NCBI GenBank assembly: GCA_001766655.1
Contig: MJCC01000010.1
Coordinates: forward strand, 435,257 to 499,256
Direction: 5' to 3'
Length of the DNA: 64,000 nucleotides
Source: Phytomonas francai
Lineage: Eukaryota > Euglenozoa > Kinetoplastea > Trypanosomatida > Trypanosomatidae
A program made the position numbers and the translations under genes. The notes under the pieces were generated by a model. It did no database searches and was not told where the DNA came from. It saw only the letters and a list, made by a program, of their open reading frames with translations. This document shows positions 36,712 through 47,500 of this stretch, piece after piece (position 1 is the stretch's first letter; every line of letters starts with the position of its first letter).

Positions 36712-37869
36712 ATGGCGTCCCAGATGATTGCGATGAACCCCGATAAGCGGGATGATCTCTACTACCGCTATAAAATGCCCGCCGTGATCACGAAGGTGGA
36801 GGGGAGCGGAAATGGAATCAAGACGGTCATCCCGAACATCCACGAGATCTGCCTCGCGATGAACCGTCCGGAGAAGGTGCTGATGAAGTTCCTGCAGTAC
36901 GAGCTTGGCGCGCAGCTCTACGTCTCGGAAAAGGACGACAAGTATCTTCTCATGGGCAGCCACTCCAGCGAGCGGATGCAGGATAATATCGACAATTTTA
37001 TCCGCAAATTCGTCCTCTGCAAGGAGTGCGGGAACCCGGAGACGGCAGTGGTCCTGTCGGGCTCGCAGAAGGACGCGTCGGATATTTCGATGGTCTGCGG
37101 GGCCTGCGGGAAGCGCTCCGCGATGGAGCCCCACCGCGTGCAGACGGTGATGAAGCAGCACTACAAAAAGTTCCCGGAGCTCGCGAAGGCCGCCAAGGGC
37201 GCCGCCGAGGCCCGAAAAAAGGCCGACCAAAACGAGGCCGCGGACGCGAGCAAGGATGAGAATGGAAATGCCGCCAACCCCGTCGTCTCCTCGCCCCCGC
37301 GGGAGAAGGAAATGCGGACGTTCGAGAAGTCCGAGCTCACGGATAACCGCGAGAACGTCACCGACGTCCTCGCGCGCGTCTTTAAGGAGTGCGGCGATAA
37401 CAAGAACCTCCTGATCGAGCGGGTCGTGCGATTGATGACGGAGTACAACGTCAAGGAAACGCAAATCCCCGCGTTTATTATGCTGATGATGGCGAACTAC
37501 CACCGCGATGATTTGCTTTCCACCATGAAGCGTTATTCCTTCCTTTTGCGGCGGTTTAATACCGTTCCGGATCTCTTCATGAACCAGGAAACGCGCGATG
37601 AGAAGGAGCTGACGGAGATGCGGAATCGCGAGGCGAAGATACAAAAAACGTTTCTTAAGCAGTGCCAGTTGACATGTGCGCAGAATTACAACGCGGATAA
37701 GCTGGCGGTGATGATTTTCTTGCTATATATTGAAGGCGTATTGAAAGATACGAGCATCAAGGCGTGGGCGGCCTCAAAAAAAGAATCCAAGCAGATCGTA
37801 GATCCGGCTTTAGATGCAGAGATGAAGCAAAAGGTGATGCCAATTTTGGAATGGCTTGCGTTGAATTGA
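36712..37869 (+). CDS. Translation initiation factor eIF5
   Basis: A 385-residue protein. The N-terminal GAP domain has YYRYKMP with Arg19 (the arginine-finger position) and a zinc ribbon C103-x2-C106...C129-x2-C132. A charged linker (~165-205) leads to a helical W2/HEAT domain (~210-385) ending in ILEWLALN. eIF5 stimulates GTP hydrolysis by eIF2 in the 43S complex and holds eIF2, eIF3c and eIF1 together through the W2 domain. The C-terminal acidic AA-box common in animal and yeast eIF5 is missing here. G/C-ending codons dominate until about 37500. Start ATG at 36712. Confidence 0.92.
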   Translation: MASQMIAMNPDKRDDLYYRYKMPAVITKVEGSGNGIKTVIPNIHEICLAMNRPEKVLMKFLQYELGAQLYVSEKDDKYLLMGSHSSERMQDNIDNFIRKFVLCKECGNPETAVVLSGSQKDASDISMVCGACGKRSAMEPHRVQTVMKQHYKKFPELAKAAKGAAEARKKADQNEAADASKDENGNAANPVVSSPPREKEMRTFEKSELTDNRENVTDVLARVFKECGDNKNLLIERVVRLMTEYNVKETQIPAFIMLMMANYHRDDLLSTMKRYSFLLRRFNTVPDLFMNQETRDEKELTEMRNREAKIQKTFLKQCQLTCAQNYNADKLAVMIFLLYIEGVLKDTSIKAWAASKKESKQIVDPALDAEMKQKVMPILEWLALN

Positions 37870-39103
37870 ATAGAAAAAGGAATCTTAAACAGAAGATGAA
37901 AAATAGGGAATAAACCGAGGAAGGGGGAAAGGAAGATTGGTTTGAAGAAGGACGGAAAATAATGATTTCAGAGCGCGTAATAAGAGAGGATTAGGGCGCG
38001 TAAATATGAGGAACGAATCTTTTCGCGTACAGCCGTTTTTCACCATATCTATCTTCCTGTTTACCTGCTTGTTATGTTGATATGGTAAAGGCGATAAAAA
38101 ATATCTAAAGGAGAAACACTTTCTAGCAACAGATGCATGCACTTCGTTTAAATTCGATGCCGTTTTTCCTTTTCAGATTTTCACTTTTTTTTTTTTTTTG
38201 GTTGAGGGGAGGAGACAGAGTTGCTATGAGGCTGTTATTTGTTTTCGTCTCCATCTAATCGTGCTTATTAATTGTTAACGTGTTCACTTTATCTTTTTTT
38301 TTATGTGCGGTTGTATTTGACAAATCACTAGTACGAGACAGAAAGATTTTGTGTAAACGTGAAATTGGATGTGCTAATCAGTGCTTTTACACACTGTCTT
38401 AACTTTAAAGTAAACTTCTTATTCCACTATGTAATAAAAAAAGATCGGTGTACATCTTCCACATTTCGATGAAATAGGATGAATGTGTTGCTCAAAACTA
38501 GTAGTACTGCCTTTAAAAAAAAAAAGGGGGATGAAAAACTAACTTCTTTCTCAATATCATGTTCATTTTATCACTTTACGTTAGAGAGTACGCCAAAAAT
38601 AAAAAGGAAAGGGTTGAGGTGGAAGCCCTATTTTACCTTTCCCCCTATTGCTTCATCAAACTTAGCATACCAATCCCTGCCGAAATCGAGTCGACCACAC
38701 CCGTAGGAAAAAGCAAGGCGCACATAGCTAGCTGAGAATTCCACAAACGTGAGAGACACCCGCCCCCATCTACGCTTCCTTGTGGTTGTTTCCAACCCCG
38801 GCATCCACCCCGCCCTATTTTTCCCCTCGTTTTAAAGGCTCACTGTGGGGGGGGTAGGGGAGAGGAGCCTTCGCGGTCGTACCGGTTTTACGAATCCTTG
38901 CCCCCTTTCCGAAAGGACTGCGGGTGTGTGTGTGTGTGTGTGTGTGGGTCTACGCGACCAAGGCGAGAGGGGACCGAGCACGCGCGGGGCTATCTGCGGG
39001 CTGATCCCTTTTTACCTTTTCCGCTCGTCGACCCCATTTGAATTCTCCGCGAATCCATCGCTTTCAGGGAAGGGAGGAGAAGAGGAGGGGGAGGGGCGGG
39101 GAA
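37870..39103. other. 1.2-kb spacer upstream of the Pol III subunit gene
   Basis: AT-rich first, becoming GC-rich from about 38690. Contains poly-T tracts (38187-38200) and a (GT)n run at 38923-38947. A pyrimidine-rich stretch ends at AG 39066-39067, a likely trans-splice acceptor for the next gene. No gene is seen. Confidence 0.5.
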
Positions 39104-42100
39104 ATGGGCGAGGTCGGATTGCCCTGGTCAGGCGAGCTGCTCCCGCCGCGCGGGGTGGTGGACGGCGGGCGGGACTACCCCGTTGAGATCCGCGCGATTC
39201 GCTACGGCGCGCTGCCGGCGGCGGCGATCCGGCGGCTGTCGGTTTTGCCCTGCCGCCGCGTGATCGGCCCCGGGCGGGACTTCGGCGTGAACGACGCGCG
39301 CCTCGGGGTCTGCGATCGCCTCGCGCGGTGCGCGACCTGCGGGCTGCGCGGGGCCGACTGCGTGGGCCACCCCGGCCACGTCGAGCTCGAGGCCCCCGTC
39401 TTCCACGCGGGCTTCTTCACCGCCGTCCTGCGCATCCTCCGGACGATCTGCAAGACCTGCGCGCACGTCCTGCTCACGCGCGAGGAGGCCGCCTTCTACG
39501 CGCGCCGGCTCGCGGCCGCGGGCTCGGCCTCGGCGGACCCCCAGCGCTGGGCCGCCGTCGTCCGCCAGGTCCAGTCGGACGCGTACAAAACGCGCGTCTG
39601 TCTGACCTGCGGGGCCGTCAACGGCGTCGTCCGCCGGGTTCGTCCGATGCGCATCGTCCACGAGAAGTACCGCGCGGAGCCCGGGCGCCGCGGGGCCGGC
39701 GAGGAGGAGGGCGTCGAGGACCCCCGCGCGGGGCTTCGGGCGGCGCTCGGGGCGGCGCTCCGGCAGAACCCGAGCCTCGCCGGCCACGTGGAGCACATCC
39801 ACGAGTTCCTCGACCCCGCGCGGGTGCTCGGGCTGCTCGCGGCGGTGCCGCCGGAGCAGAAGCTCCTGCTCGGCCTCCGCGGCGACGCGCGGCCCGAGGA
39901 TCTTCTCGTGCGCGCGCTCGCGGTGCCGCCCGTCGGGGCGCGGCCGAGCGGCCCCTCCGCGACCACCGGCGAGCCCCGCGAGGACGACCTCACGGTGCTC
40001 TACAACGACATCCTCGTGAGCTCGGAGGCGATGCGGGACGGCGCCGACGACACCGCGCGGTATGTGGAGAACTGGGAGATGCTCCAGACCCGCGTTGTGC
40101 GGCTGCTCGACGCCGCCATGCCGGGCTACCCCTCGCACCTCCGCATCGCCGACTGCAAGGCCTTCGCGCAGCGGATGAAGGGCAAGACCGGGCGCTTTCG
40201 CGGGAACCTGAGCGGGAAGCGCGTGGACTTCTCCGGCCGCTCCGTGATCTCGCCGGACCCGAACCTCGAGATCGCCGAGCTCGCGGTCCCGCTCCGCGTC
40301 GCGCGGGTGCTGACCTACCCCCAGCGCGTCTTCGCCCACAACCTCGAGCTCATGCGGCGCCTGGTGCGAAACGGGCCGCACGTGCACCCCGGCGCGGTCA
40401 CCGTCTACCTCGCGCGGGAGTCCTCGCGGAAGTCCCTGCAGGGCGCGCGCGATCGCGAGCTCCTCGCGTCCCGCCTCGCCGTCGGCGACGTTGTCGAGCG
40501 GCACGTGATGAACGGCGACCTGATCCTCTTCAACCGCCAGCCCTCCCTGCACCGCATCTCGATGATGGCGCACCACGCGCGCATCCTGCCCTTCCGCACC
40601 TTTCGCTTCAACGAGTGCTGCTGCTCGCCGTACAACGCCGACTTCGACGGGGACGAGATGAACGTGCACGTCGTGCAGACCGAGGAGGCCCGCGCGGAGG
40701 CCGAGGCGCTCATGCTCACCTCCCAGAACATTTTGACGGCGAAGAACGGGGAGCCGATCATCGCGTGCACGCAGGACTTCCTCACCGCCGCCTTCCTCGT
40801 GACCTCGCGCGACGCCTTCTTCGACCGCGCGCAGTTCGCGCTGATGGTCTCGCACTGGCTGGGCGCGCGGACCCGGTTCGAGCTCCCGATCCCGGCCCTC
40901 CTGCGCCCGACGGAGCTGTGGACGGGAAAGCAGGTGATCGAGGTCCTCCTGCGGCCCACCCGCACCCTCGACGTCCGGCTGAACCTCGAGGCGAAGGCGC
41001 GCTTCTTCGGCGGCCGCGGCGAGCGGCACGGCGACCCGGCCGAGGGCTACGTCGCCTTCCTCGACTCCGTGCTCGTCTCGGGGCGGCTGGACAAGAAGCT
41101 GCTCGGCGGGGGCGCCAAGGACGGCTTCTTCGCGCGCCTGCACGCGCTCGCGGGCGGGGCCTACACCGCGCGGTGCATGTTCCGCCTCGCCCAGTTCGCC
41201 GCGCGCTTTTTGCAGAACCGCGGCTTCTCGCTCGGCCTCGGCGACGTCGCGCCGACGGCGGCGCTGACGGCGAAGAAGTCGGCGGTGCTCGCGGCGGCCT
41301 TCGCGCGCTGCGAGGACCGCATCGCCGCGGCCGCCGCCGGCCGCCTCCCCCCCCTCCCGGGCCTCACCCCCCGCGAGACCCTCGAGGCCCGCCTGAACGC
41401 GGAGCTCTCGGCCGTGCGCGACGCCTGCGGGTCCGCCGCGATGGAGACCCTCGACCCCCGCGCGAACGCCCCCCTCGTGATGGTGAATGCGGGCAGCAAA
41501 GGCAGCGCGCTGAACACCGCGCAGATGATGGCGTGTGTGGGGCAGCAGACGGTGAACGGCCGCCGCATCCTCGACGCCTTCCAGGCCCGCTCGCTCCCGC
41601 ACTTCCCGCGCTTCGCCGAGGACCCGGGGGCCCGCGGGTTCGTGCGGAGCGCCTTCTACGACGGGCTCGCCCCGACCGAGTTCTTCTTCCACACGATGGC
41701 GGGCCGCGAGGGGCTCGTGGATACGGCGGTGAAGACCGCCGAGACGGGCTACATCTACCGCCGCCTCAGCAAGGCGATGGAGAGCCTCGCCGTGCACTAC
41801 GACGGCACCGTGCGAAACGCGCGCGGCGCGATCGTGCAGACGCGATACGGCGAGGACGGCCTCGACCCTTGGCTCATGGAGGGCCCCAACGGCGCCCCGC
41901 TCAACCTCGCGCAGGAGTGGCTCGCCGCCCGCGCCCACGACGCCCGCGCGCGGCAGCGCCGCGCGGCCCAACGCGCGAGGCTCCGCGGGCTCCTCCAGGA
42001 AAAGGCCCCCGCGGAGGCCCGGCGACGGGCGGAGGCCCTCGTCGACCCCGCCGGCGACGCCGAGGCCCGGTATCGCCGGCAGCACCGCCTCTCGCTCCTG

Positions 42101-43909
42101 CCGGGCGAGATTCTGCCTTTTGTGGAGGGGCTGCTCGCCGGCGACGCCGGCAGCCTCGCCGCGCGCGCCGCGCAGGAGACCGCCGAGCGCCTCGACGACG
42201 CCGCCATCGACGAATGCATCGCGCAGCTCGCCGGGGGCGCGGACTCTCCGGCGCGAAATCGCAGCCCCCCCGCGGCAAACGCGCGGTCGCCCGTGCAGGA
42301 TTTACGGCGCGTGAGCCAAATTTGCAGCCCGCGATTTCGCACCGACGTCCGCCGCTTCTTCGAGGGCCTCGCGGAGGAGCAGCGTCAGCTGCGGGGGCGG
42401 CTCGGCCTCCCGCTCGACGCCCGCGGGCCGCGCCCGGCGAGGCTGCCCGTCGAGATCGAGGAGGCCGAGGCCCTGCAAACGGCGGTGCTCCCTCTCACGG
42501 AGGGCATCCTCGCGCGTTTCCTCGCGGAGTGCGCGGCGAAGTACCTGCGCAAGACCGCGGAGCCCGGCACGCCCTGCGGGGCGATCGCCGCCCAGTCCGT
42601 CGGCGAGCCGAGCACGCAGATGACCCTGCGGACCTTCCACTTCGCGGGGGTCGCGAGCATGAACATCACCCAGGGCGTCCCCCGCCTCGTCGAGATCATC
42701 AACGCGAATAAAAACATCGCGACGCCGGTGGTCAGCGCGCCCGTCGTCGCGCGCGATGCGAGCGCGCGCGGGGTCTGGAGCCCGCGGCCGCGCGCGGGCG
42801 AGGAGGGGGGGGGGGGCCTCTCGGACGCCGAGGTCCAGCGGCAAACCTGCCAGTTCCTCAAGGGCTTGGTCGAGCGCGTGGTGCTCAAAGAGGTTTGCAA
42901 GGAGATCGTCGAGGTGATCTCGCCCCGGCAGTACTACCTCCAGATCTTCCTCGATATGCCGTTGATCGAGCGTCTGATGCTGCCCATTGACGCGATGGTC
43001 GTCCGGCGGAGACTGCTCGAGGCAGCGTCGAAGCCGATGTCGAAGCTGCGCAGCATTCGCGAGGACGTCGTCAGCGTCGTCAGCAAGGACTCCCTGATTC
43101 TCTACCCCCCCGAGTCCGATCCCAAGTTCACGCACTACAATCTGCAATCCTTGCTTTTATTACTCCCCGAGATCGTCGTGGGCGGCATCCCGGGCGTGAA
43201 TCGCGTCATGATCAACGAAAAAAAGAGCGAATTGGTCGCGGAGGGCGCGGAGCTTCGAGCGGTGATGGTGCTACCCTACGTCGACGGCACCCGCGTCGTC
43301 TGCAATCACGTCGCCGCGGTCGAGCGGACGCTCGGGATCGAGGCCGCCCGGCAGTCCATCATCAACGAGATTAATGAAATCCTCAAGGCCTACGGGCTCA
43401 GTATTGACATTCGCCATATCTACCTCCTCGCGGACGTGATGACGAGTCGCGGCGTCGTGCTCGGGATCACGCGGTATGGCATTCAAAAGATGGACTACAA
43501 CGTCCTGACCATGGCGTCCTTCGAGCGCACGACGGAGCACCTCTACAACGCCGCGCTCTCGCAGCGCGAGGATCAAAAGCTGAGCGTCTCGGAGAGTATC
43601 ATCATCGGGAAGCCGGTCCCGCTCGGGACGGGGGCCTTCACCGTCTTGATGGATCACAATGGGCTCGGGAAGACGGATACAGATCACAACGACAATCGCC
43701 ATGGCGAGGATACGAACGAGGAATTAAAAGAACCCGTTGTCGGCGCGAACGTGGCGTCGGTGCAGCCGGATGGCTTTCTGTTGAATATGTATCGAAAGTA
43801 CGGCGTCCTTGGAGGGCAAACGAAGGCGGCCTGCCATCTTCGCCGGAGCTCCCGTCCACCTTTGGCGGCAACAGGGGCGTTTCGCGTGGATCTTTTCGCT
43901 TCTAGATGA
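39104..43909 (+). CDS. RPC1: DNA-directed RNA polymerase III largest subunit (RPC1/RPC160)
   Basis: A 1601-residue protein. The clamp zinc region (CATCGLRGADCVGHPGH) is followed by ICKTCAHVLLT, RFRGNLSGKRVDFSGRSVISPDPNL and the catalytic NADFDGDEMNVH with Asp513, Asp515 and Asp517. The funnel/bridge segments include TEFFFHTMAGREGLVDTAVK, and near the end GTGAFTVLMDH is typical of the Pol III subunit. It makes tRNAs, 5S rRNA and, in trypanosomes, U-snRNAs. There is no heptad tail. It is slightly longer than yeast (1460) and human (1390), with an Ala/Arg-rich insert (~930-1060) and a poorly conserved C-terminal extension. G/C-ending codons are used nearly throughout. The ATG at 39104 was chosen; the upstream frame opens only with TTG. 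Confidence 0.95.
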   Translation: MGEVGLPWSGELLPPRGVVDGGRDYPVEIRAIRYGALPAAAIRRLSVLPCRRVIGPGRDFGVNDARLGVCDRLARCATCGLRGADCVGHPGHVELEAPVFHAGFFTAVLRILRTICKTCAHVLLTREEAAFYARRLAAAGSASADPQRWAAVVRQVQSDAYKTRVCLTCGAVNGVVRRVRPMRIVHEKYRAEPGRRGAGEEEGVEDPRAGLRAALGAALRQNPSLAGHVEHIHEFLDPARVLGLLAAVPPEQKLLLGLRGDARPEDLLVRALAVPPVGARPSGPSATTGEPREDDLTVLYNDILVSSEAMRDGADDTARYVENWEMLQTRVVRLLDAAMPGYPSHLRIADCKAFAQRMKGKTGRFRGNLSGKRVDFSGRSVISPDPNLEIAELAVPLRVARVLTYPQRVFAHNLELMRRLVRNGPHVHPGAVTVYLARESSRKSLQGARDRELLASRLAVGDVVERHVMNGDLILFNRQPSLHRISMMAHHARILPFRTFRFNECCCSPYNADFDGDEMNVHVVQTEEARAEAEALMLTSQNILTAKNGEPIIACTQDFLTAAFLVTSRDAFFDRAQFALMVSHWLGARTRFELPIPALLRPTELWTGKQVIEVLLRPTRTLDVRLNLEAKARFFGGRGERHGDPAEGYVAFLDSVLVSGRLDKKLLGGGAKDGFFARLHALAGGAYTARCMFRLAQFAARFLQNRGFSLGLGDVAPTAALTAKKSAVLAAAFARCEDRIAAAAAGRLPPLPGLTPRETLEARLNAELSAVRDACGSAAMETLDPRANAPLVMVNAGSKGSALNTAQMMACVGQQTVNGRRILDAFQARSLPHFPRFAEDPGARGFVRSAFYDGLAPTEFFFHTMAGREGLVDTAVKTAETGYIYRRLSKAMESLAVHYDGTVRNARGAIVQTRYGEDGLDPWLMEGPNGAPLNLAQEWLAARAHDARARQRRAAQRARLRGLLQEKAPAEARRRAEALVDPAGDAEARYRRQHRLSLLPGEILPFVEGLLAGDAGSLAARAAQETAERLDDAAIDECIAQLAGGADSPARNRSPPAANARSPVQDLRRVSQICSPRFRTDVRRFFEGLAEEQRQLRGRLGLPLDARGPRPARLPVEIEEAEALQTAVLPLTEGILARFLAECAAKYLRKTAEPGTPCGAIAAQSVGEPSTQMTLRTFHFAGVASMNITQGVPRLVEIINANKNIATPVVSAPVVARDASARGVWSPRPRAGEEGGGGLSDAEVQRQTCQFLKGLVERVVLKEVCKEIVEVISPRQYYLQIFLDMPLIERLMLPIDAMVVRRRLLEAASKPMSKLRSIREDVVSVVSKDSLILYPPESDPKFTHYNLQSLLLLLPEIVVGGIPGVNRVMINEKKSELVAEGAELRAVMVLPYVDGTRVVCNHVAAVERTLGIEAARQSIINEINEILKAYGLSIDIRHIYLLADVMTSRGVVLGITRYGIQKMDYNVLTMASFERTTEHLYNAALSQREDQKLSVSESIIIGKPVPLGTGAFTVLMDHNGLGKTDTDHNDNRHGEDTNEELKEPVVGANVASVQPDGFLLNMYRKYGVLGGQTKAACHLRRSSRPPLAATGAFRVDLFASR

Positions 43910-44560
43910 TTAAAAAGAAAAAGGAAATCACAGATTCGCATCGCTATTGGGATTGATTGATTTTGATTCTTTGAATCCATGCAACTTTTGCATTCCCACG
44001 CGTAGAGGGAGAAGAGAGGTAGGGTGTTGGAAGATGAAATCCATTCTGCATGATCTGCAATGGATGAATAAGCGTAGAAGTCAATAATTTGATAACTGAT
44101 ACGCAATTCAATTGCACAAAATAAAAACGGAAAAGGATGTGTTGTTACTCGGTTAATGAGGCGGATAATATTTGCAAAAGCTATATCTATATATATATAT
44201 ATATATTTATTTATAAGACACACATGTTCCTTTACTTGTTCCTTTGAGATATGCTATAGCATTATACAAGCTGCGAATTTATCAGGAATGTGTTTTAGGT
44301 CATTTGATATCTGATCATTTACCCTCTCTCCCTTTTCTTTGGATTTACCTTTTTTTTTTAAAGTTGATAAACATTCATTATTTTTCTCAATTGTGCCTTA
44401 TCTTCTGGGCGCTCCATTGGCACTCGTTTCGTTCTCTTATTTACCCATCGTTTGTTTAAAGTAGTGGAAGTTATACATCGTTTGCACTATATATATATAT
44501 ATATAATTGATAGCAGTACTTCCATTCTTTAGACGACCCCCACCCCTCTTCTCCGCAACA
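43910..44560. other. Intergenic spacer
   Basis: Contains TA-rich runs at 44182-44206 and 44488-44505, a T run near 44351-44359 and an AG at 44531-44532 after a short pyrimidine tract. No gene is seen. Confidence 0.5.
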
Positions 44561-47500
44561 ATGGAGGCCTCGCTCGGCAATGCAGCCATGAAGACGTCCC
44601 GATCAACCCCCCCCGAGCCTCCCCTCCCTTCTCTTCCTCCTCCTTCTTCTTTTCCTCCGCCTTCCTTTCTTCCCTCGTTGCCGCGGTCGTCGTCGATGGC
44701 GGCCTCGCAGTTCTCGGAGGGGGGCTCCCTTGCGATCGCCGACAACGCCGACCTCGGCTACCGCGTCCGGAGGCTCCTCGACGTCGCCGTCGACGACGAC
44801 CTCGGCGAGCTCGCGGGGTACCTCCACGAGGCCGTCCCGGGCTTCTTCGCCCCCGCGGACGGCCCCATAAAAGCGGATAAAAAAGACGGAAAAGAAGAGC
44901 GAGGGGAGACGGGAACGGGGGCGCGGCCGCCGGTGGGCGCGCTCCGCGCGGCCCTGCAGGACCGCCTGATCGCGACCCACCGCGGCTTCCTGCGCGCGCT
45001 CGGCCCCCTCCGCGAGGCCTTCCTCGACGCGGCCGAGCAGGTGCGCGGGCTGGACGAGCTCTGCGCGGGGCTCGAGTCCCTCACGCGCGAGCGCGCGCGC
45101 GCCGTCGAGGCCTTCGTCGGCGACCTCGCGCGGCTCGAGGCGGCGCGGCGGCTCCTGGGGGCCCACGACGAGGCCCTGCGCGCGTTTCGCGAGCGCCTGC
45201 GCTTCGGCGCGGCCGCGCAGCGCGCGCTCGAGGAGGAGCCCGTCGGCCCCGCCTTCCTCGACGCCCTCGCGCGCGCGCGGCGGGTCCACGGCCGGAGCCT
45301 CGCGCTCGCGCGGCTGCCCGAGCACCAGCGCAGCGCGAGCGCCGTCGCCGAGAGCACCTACCGCGCGATCCTGAAGGCCTGCGAGAAAATCGCGCGGCAC
45401 CTCCTTTTTTCCGAGCCCTCGACGGACGCCCCGGGGGCCTCGCGGGTCTACGTGCGGTGCGTGGCCGTCCTGCGGGAGGAGAGCCCGGCGCACTGGGAGC
45501 AGGTCATGCGCGAGGTCGCGCAGCAAAGGCGGGCCTCGGTCCTCCGGCGCTACTTTCACCTCCTCACGACGGGCTCCGCGACGACGTCGGCCGGGACCTA
45601 CGTCCGCGATGGCGGGAAGGGAAACGCGCCGAACCCGAGTTCGGTCGAGGAGATTTCGACCTCCTCCGCGTCCGCCCCGCCTCCGCCTCCTTCTTCACAC
45701 CAGGGCGCCCTCAAACCGCTCGAGGCGGATTTAGACAGCCCGGTGGTGTTTTTCAGCTCCCTGTTTGCCTGGCTCCATCAGAGTATCGTCGAGGAGGACG
45801 ACTTTCTGAGTCTCTTCTTCGCCGACTCCACGACTGCGGAGCCCGGCAAGCGGGGAAACCCGGAGGACGAGGAATTCGAAGAAGTTTCGTCGTCGTCGCC
45901 GCCTGAGGCGAAGAATCCCGAGGAGACCTACACCGCGGCCCCGTCCTCGACGTTAGCAAAGGACGCGTTGTTGGAGTTGGTCTTTGGCGGCATCACGAAG
46001 CAGGTTCGAAGCTCGCTCGAAGGGGTCCTGGAGCGCCTCGAGCGGCGATCCTTCGCGCACGAAACGCCCAACGACGGTGGGGGGGGGAAAGGGGGGGGGG
46101 CCAGGCCCGTTTTCAAGGAAGGCGACCGCGAGGCGAAGGAGGCGAGCCTCGGGCCCTCCCCGCGTGGGCTGACGGGTGGGCTCACGCGGCTCTTCCTCGC
46201 CGCCACCGGGCGCCAGCTCAGCCGACCGACGAAGACGCGTCAAGACTCAAATCCATCCGACGCCGCCCTCTCGCGCGCGGAGGAAAAGGGCGAGGAGGCG
46301 ACCGGGCGTTCGCTCGCGGAGTCGGACGCGACCCAGGCCCTTTTTGCCGCCCTGCGGACCTGCTTTCAGCTCCTCCAGCTCTTCGCGTACTACCGCGTGA
46401 CGACCTTCGAGGCCCTGCTTGGTCGGCAGGCCTCGCTGACGACGTTTATCGCGGAATCGGCCGTCGACGACCTCCGGAACGTCTTAAATCGTCTTTTAAA
46501 AGTCCTTTCGGGGCATCTTTTCGATTCCACCGCGAGGTTGGCCGGGCATTCGTGGATGCTCCGCCGACTGGCGTCGATTTACGCCGCCGCCGCGAGGGGC
46601 CCCGGGGCCACCACGTCGCCGTTTATGAACCTCTCAACGTATCGAGCAAGCGAAAAGAGGGTCTTTGTGTTGGATTTCCTCGTGAAATTTACCGTTGAGA
46701 ACGAAATGGGAAACAGCGGAGGGGCGGAGGGCTTGATGGATTTGAGTAATCTGAGCAAATCGGCGACGATGAGCACGATGTTTCTGCAAAGTCGTGGGTC
46801 AAGCAGTCGAAGTGGTGGGATGAAGGACTTACAGCAGTCCATGTTAGCCTATGAACTCCAGCACCTACTGGAGCAGCAGCTGCTTTGCGTGCCCTCTGAA
46901 ATAAAGACATATTTGGAGCTTTTGGATATGTTTATGGACGATACCGAACGACAGCATCAACTACTCGAGGCTTTTTCCGAGCAACGAGCGGCAGGTGGTG
47001 CGCAGAGGGAGCAATCATCACAGGAAAATACGCATCCAAACTGCGTCGAAGGGGGTGAATTAAAGGGGACCGAGAAGAACAGTGGAGGGCCTCCGCATCG
47101 AAATGATCTCCATTTCGAACAACTAATCAAATTGCTGCTCGGTTTCCATCATTTAATGAATCGGCAGGACGTTATTCACCACAATTTTGACGACGTCTGT
47201 CAAGGGATTCTCGAGTGGAATTGCTTCAGCGCGCTTTGTGCCGTATTACACAAACACCAAGCCTCGATTGTGTCCATTCAAGGAACGACAGACTCTGCCT
47301 CATCCACGCTTTCGGGTTCGCAGAAAAGAGCGCTCGATCAATTAGGCTCTACAACCCTATCGCTTACGGAAACCTCTTGTGGAGTGGGGGATGATAGCGA
47401 GCTCACGGCGGAGGGATCGCCGAAGGCTCCTCTGTTAGCCACCGTAGAGAAAGAGTTGCATTGTCTGCATCGAACGCTGAGGGAGCTCTTTTCCACCGTT

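Noticed and set aside
39128..42085. A 985-residue open frame on the minus strand
   Set aside because: It is antisense to the Pol III largest subunit and arises because stop codons are rare in GC-rich DNA; its Gly/Arg/Glu-rich content has no domain pattern.
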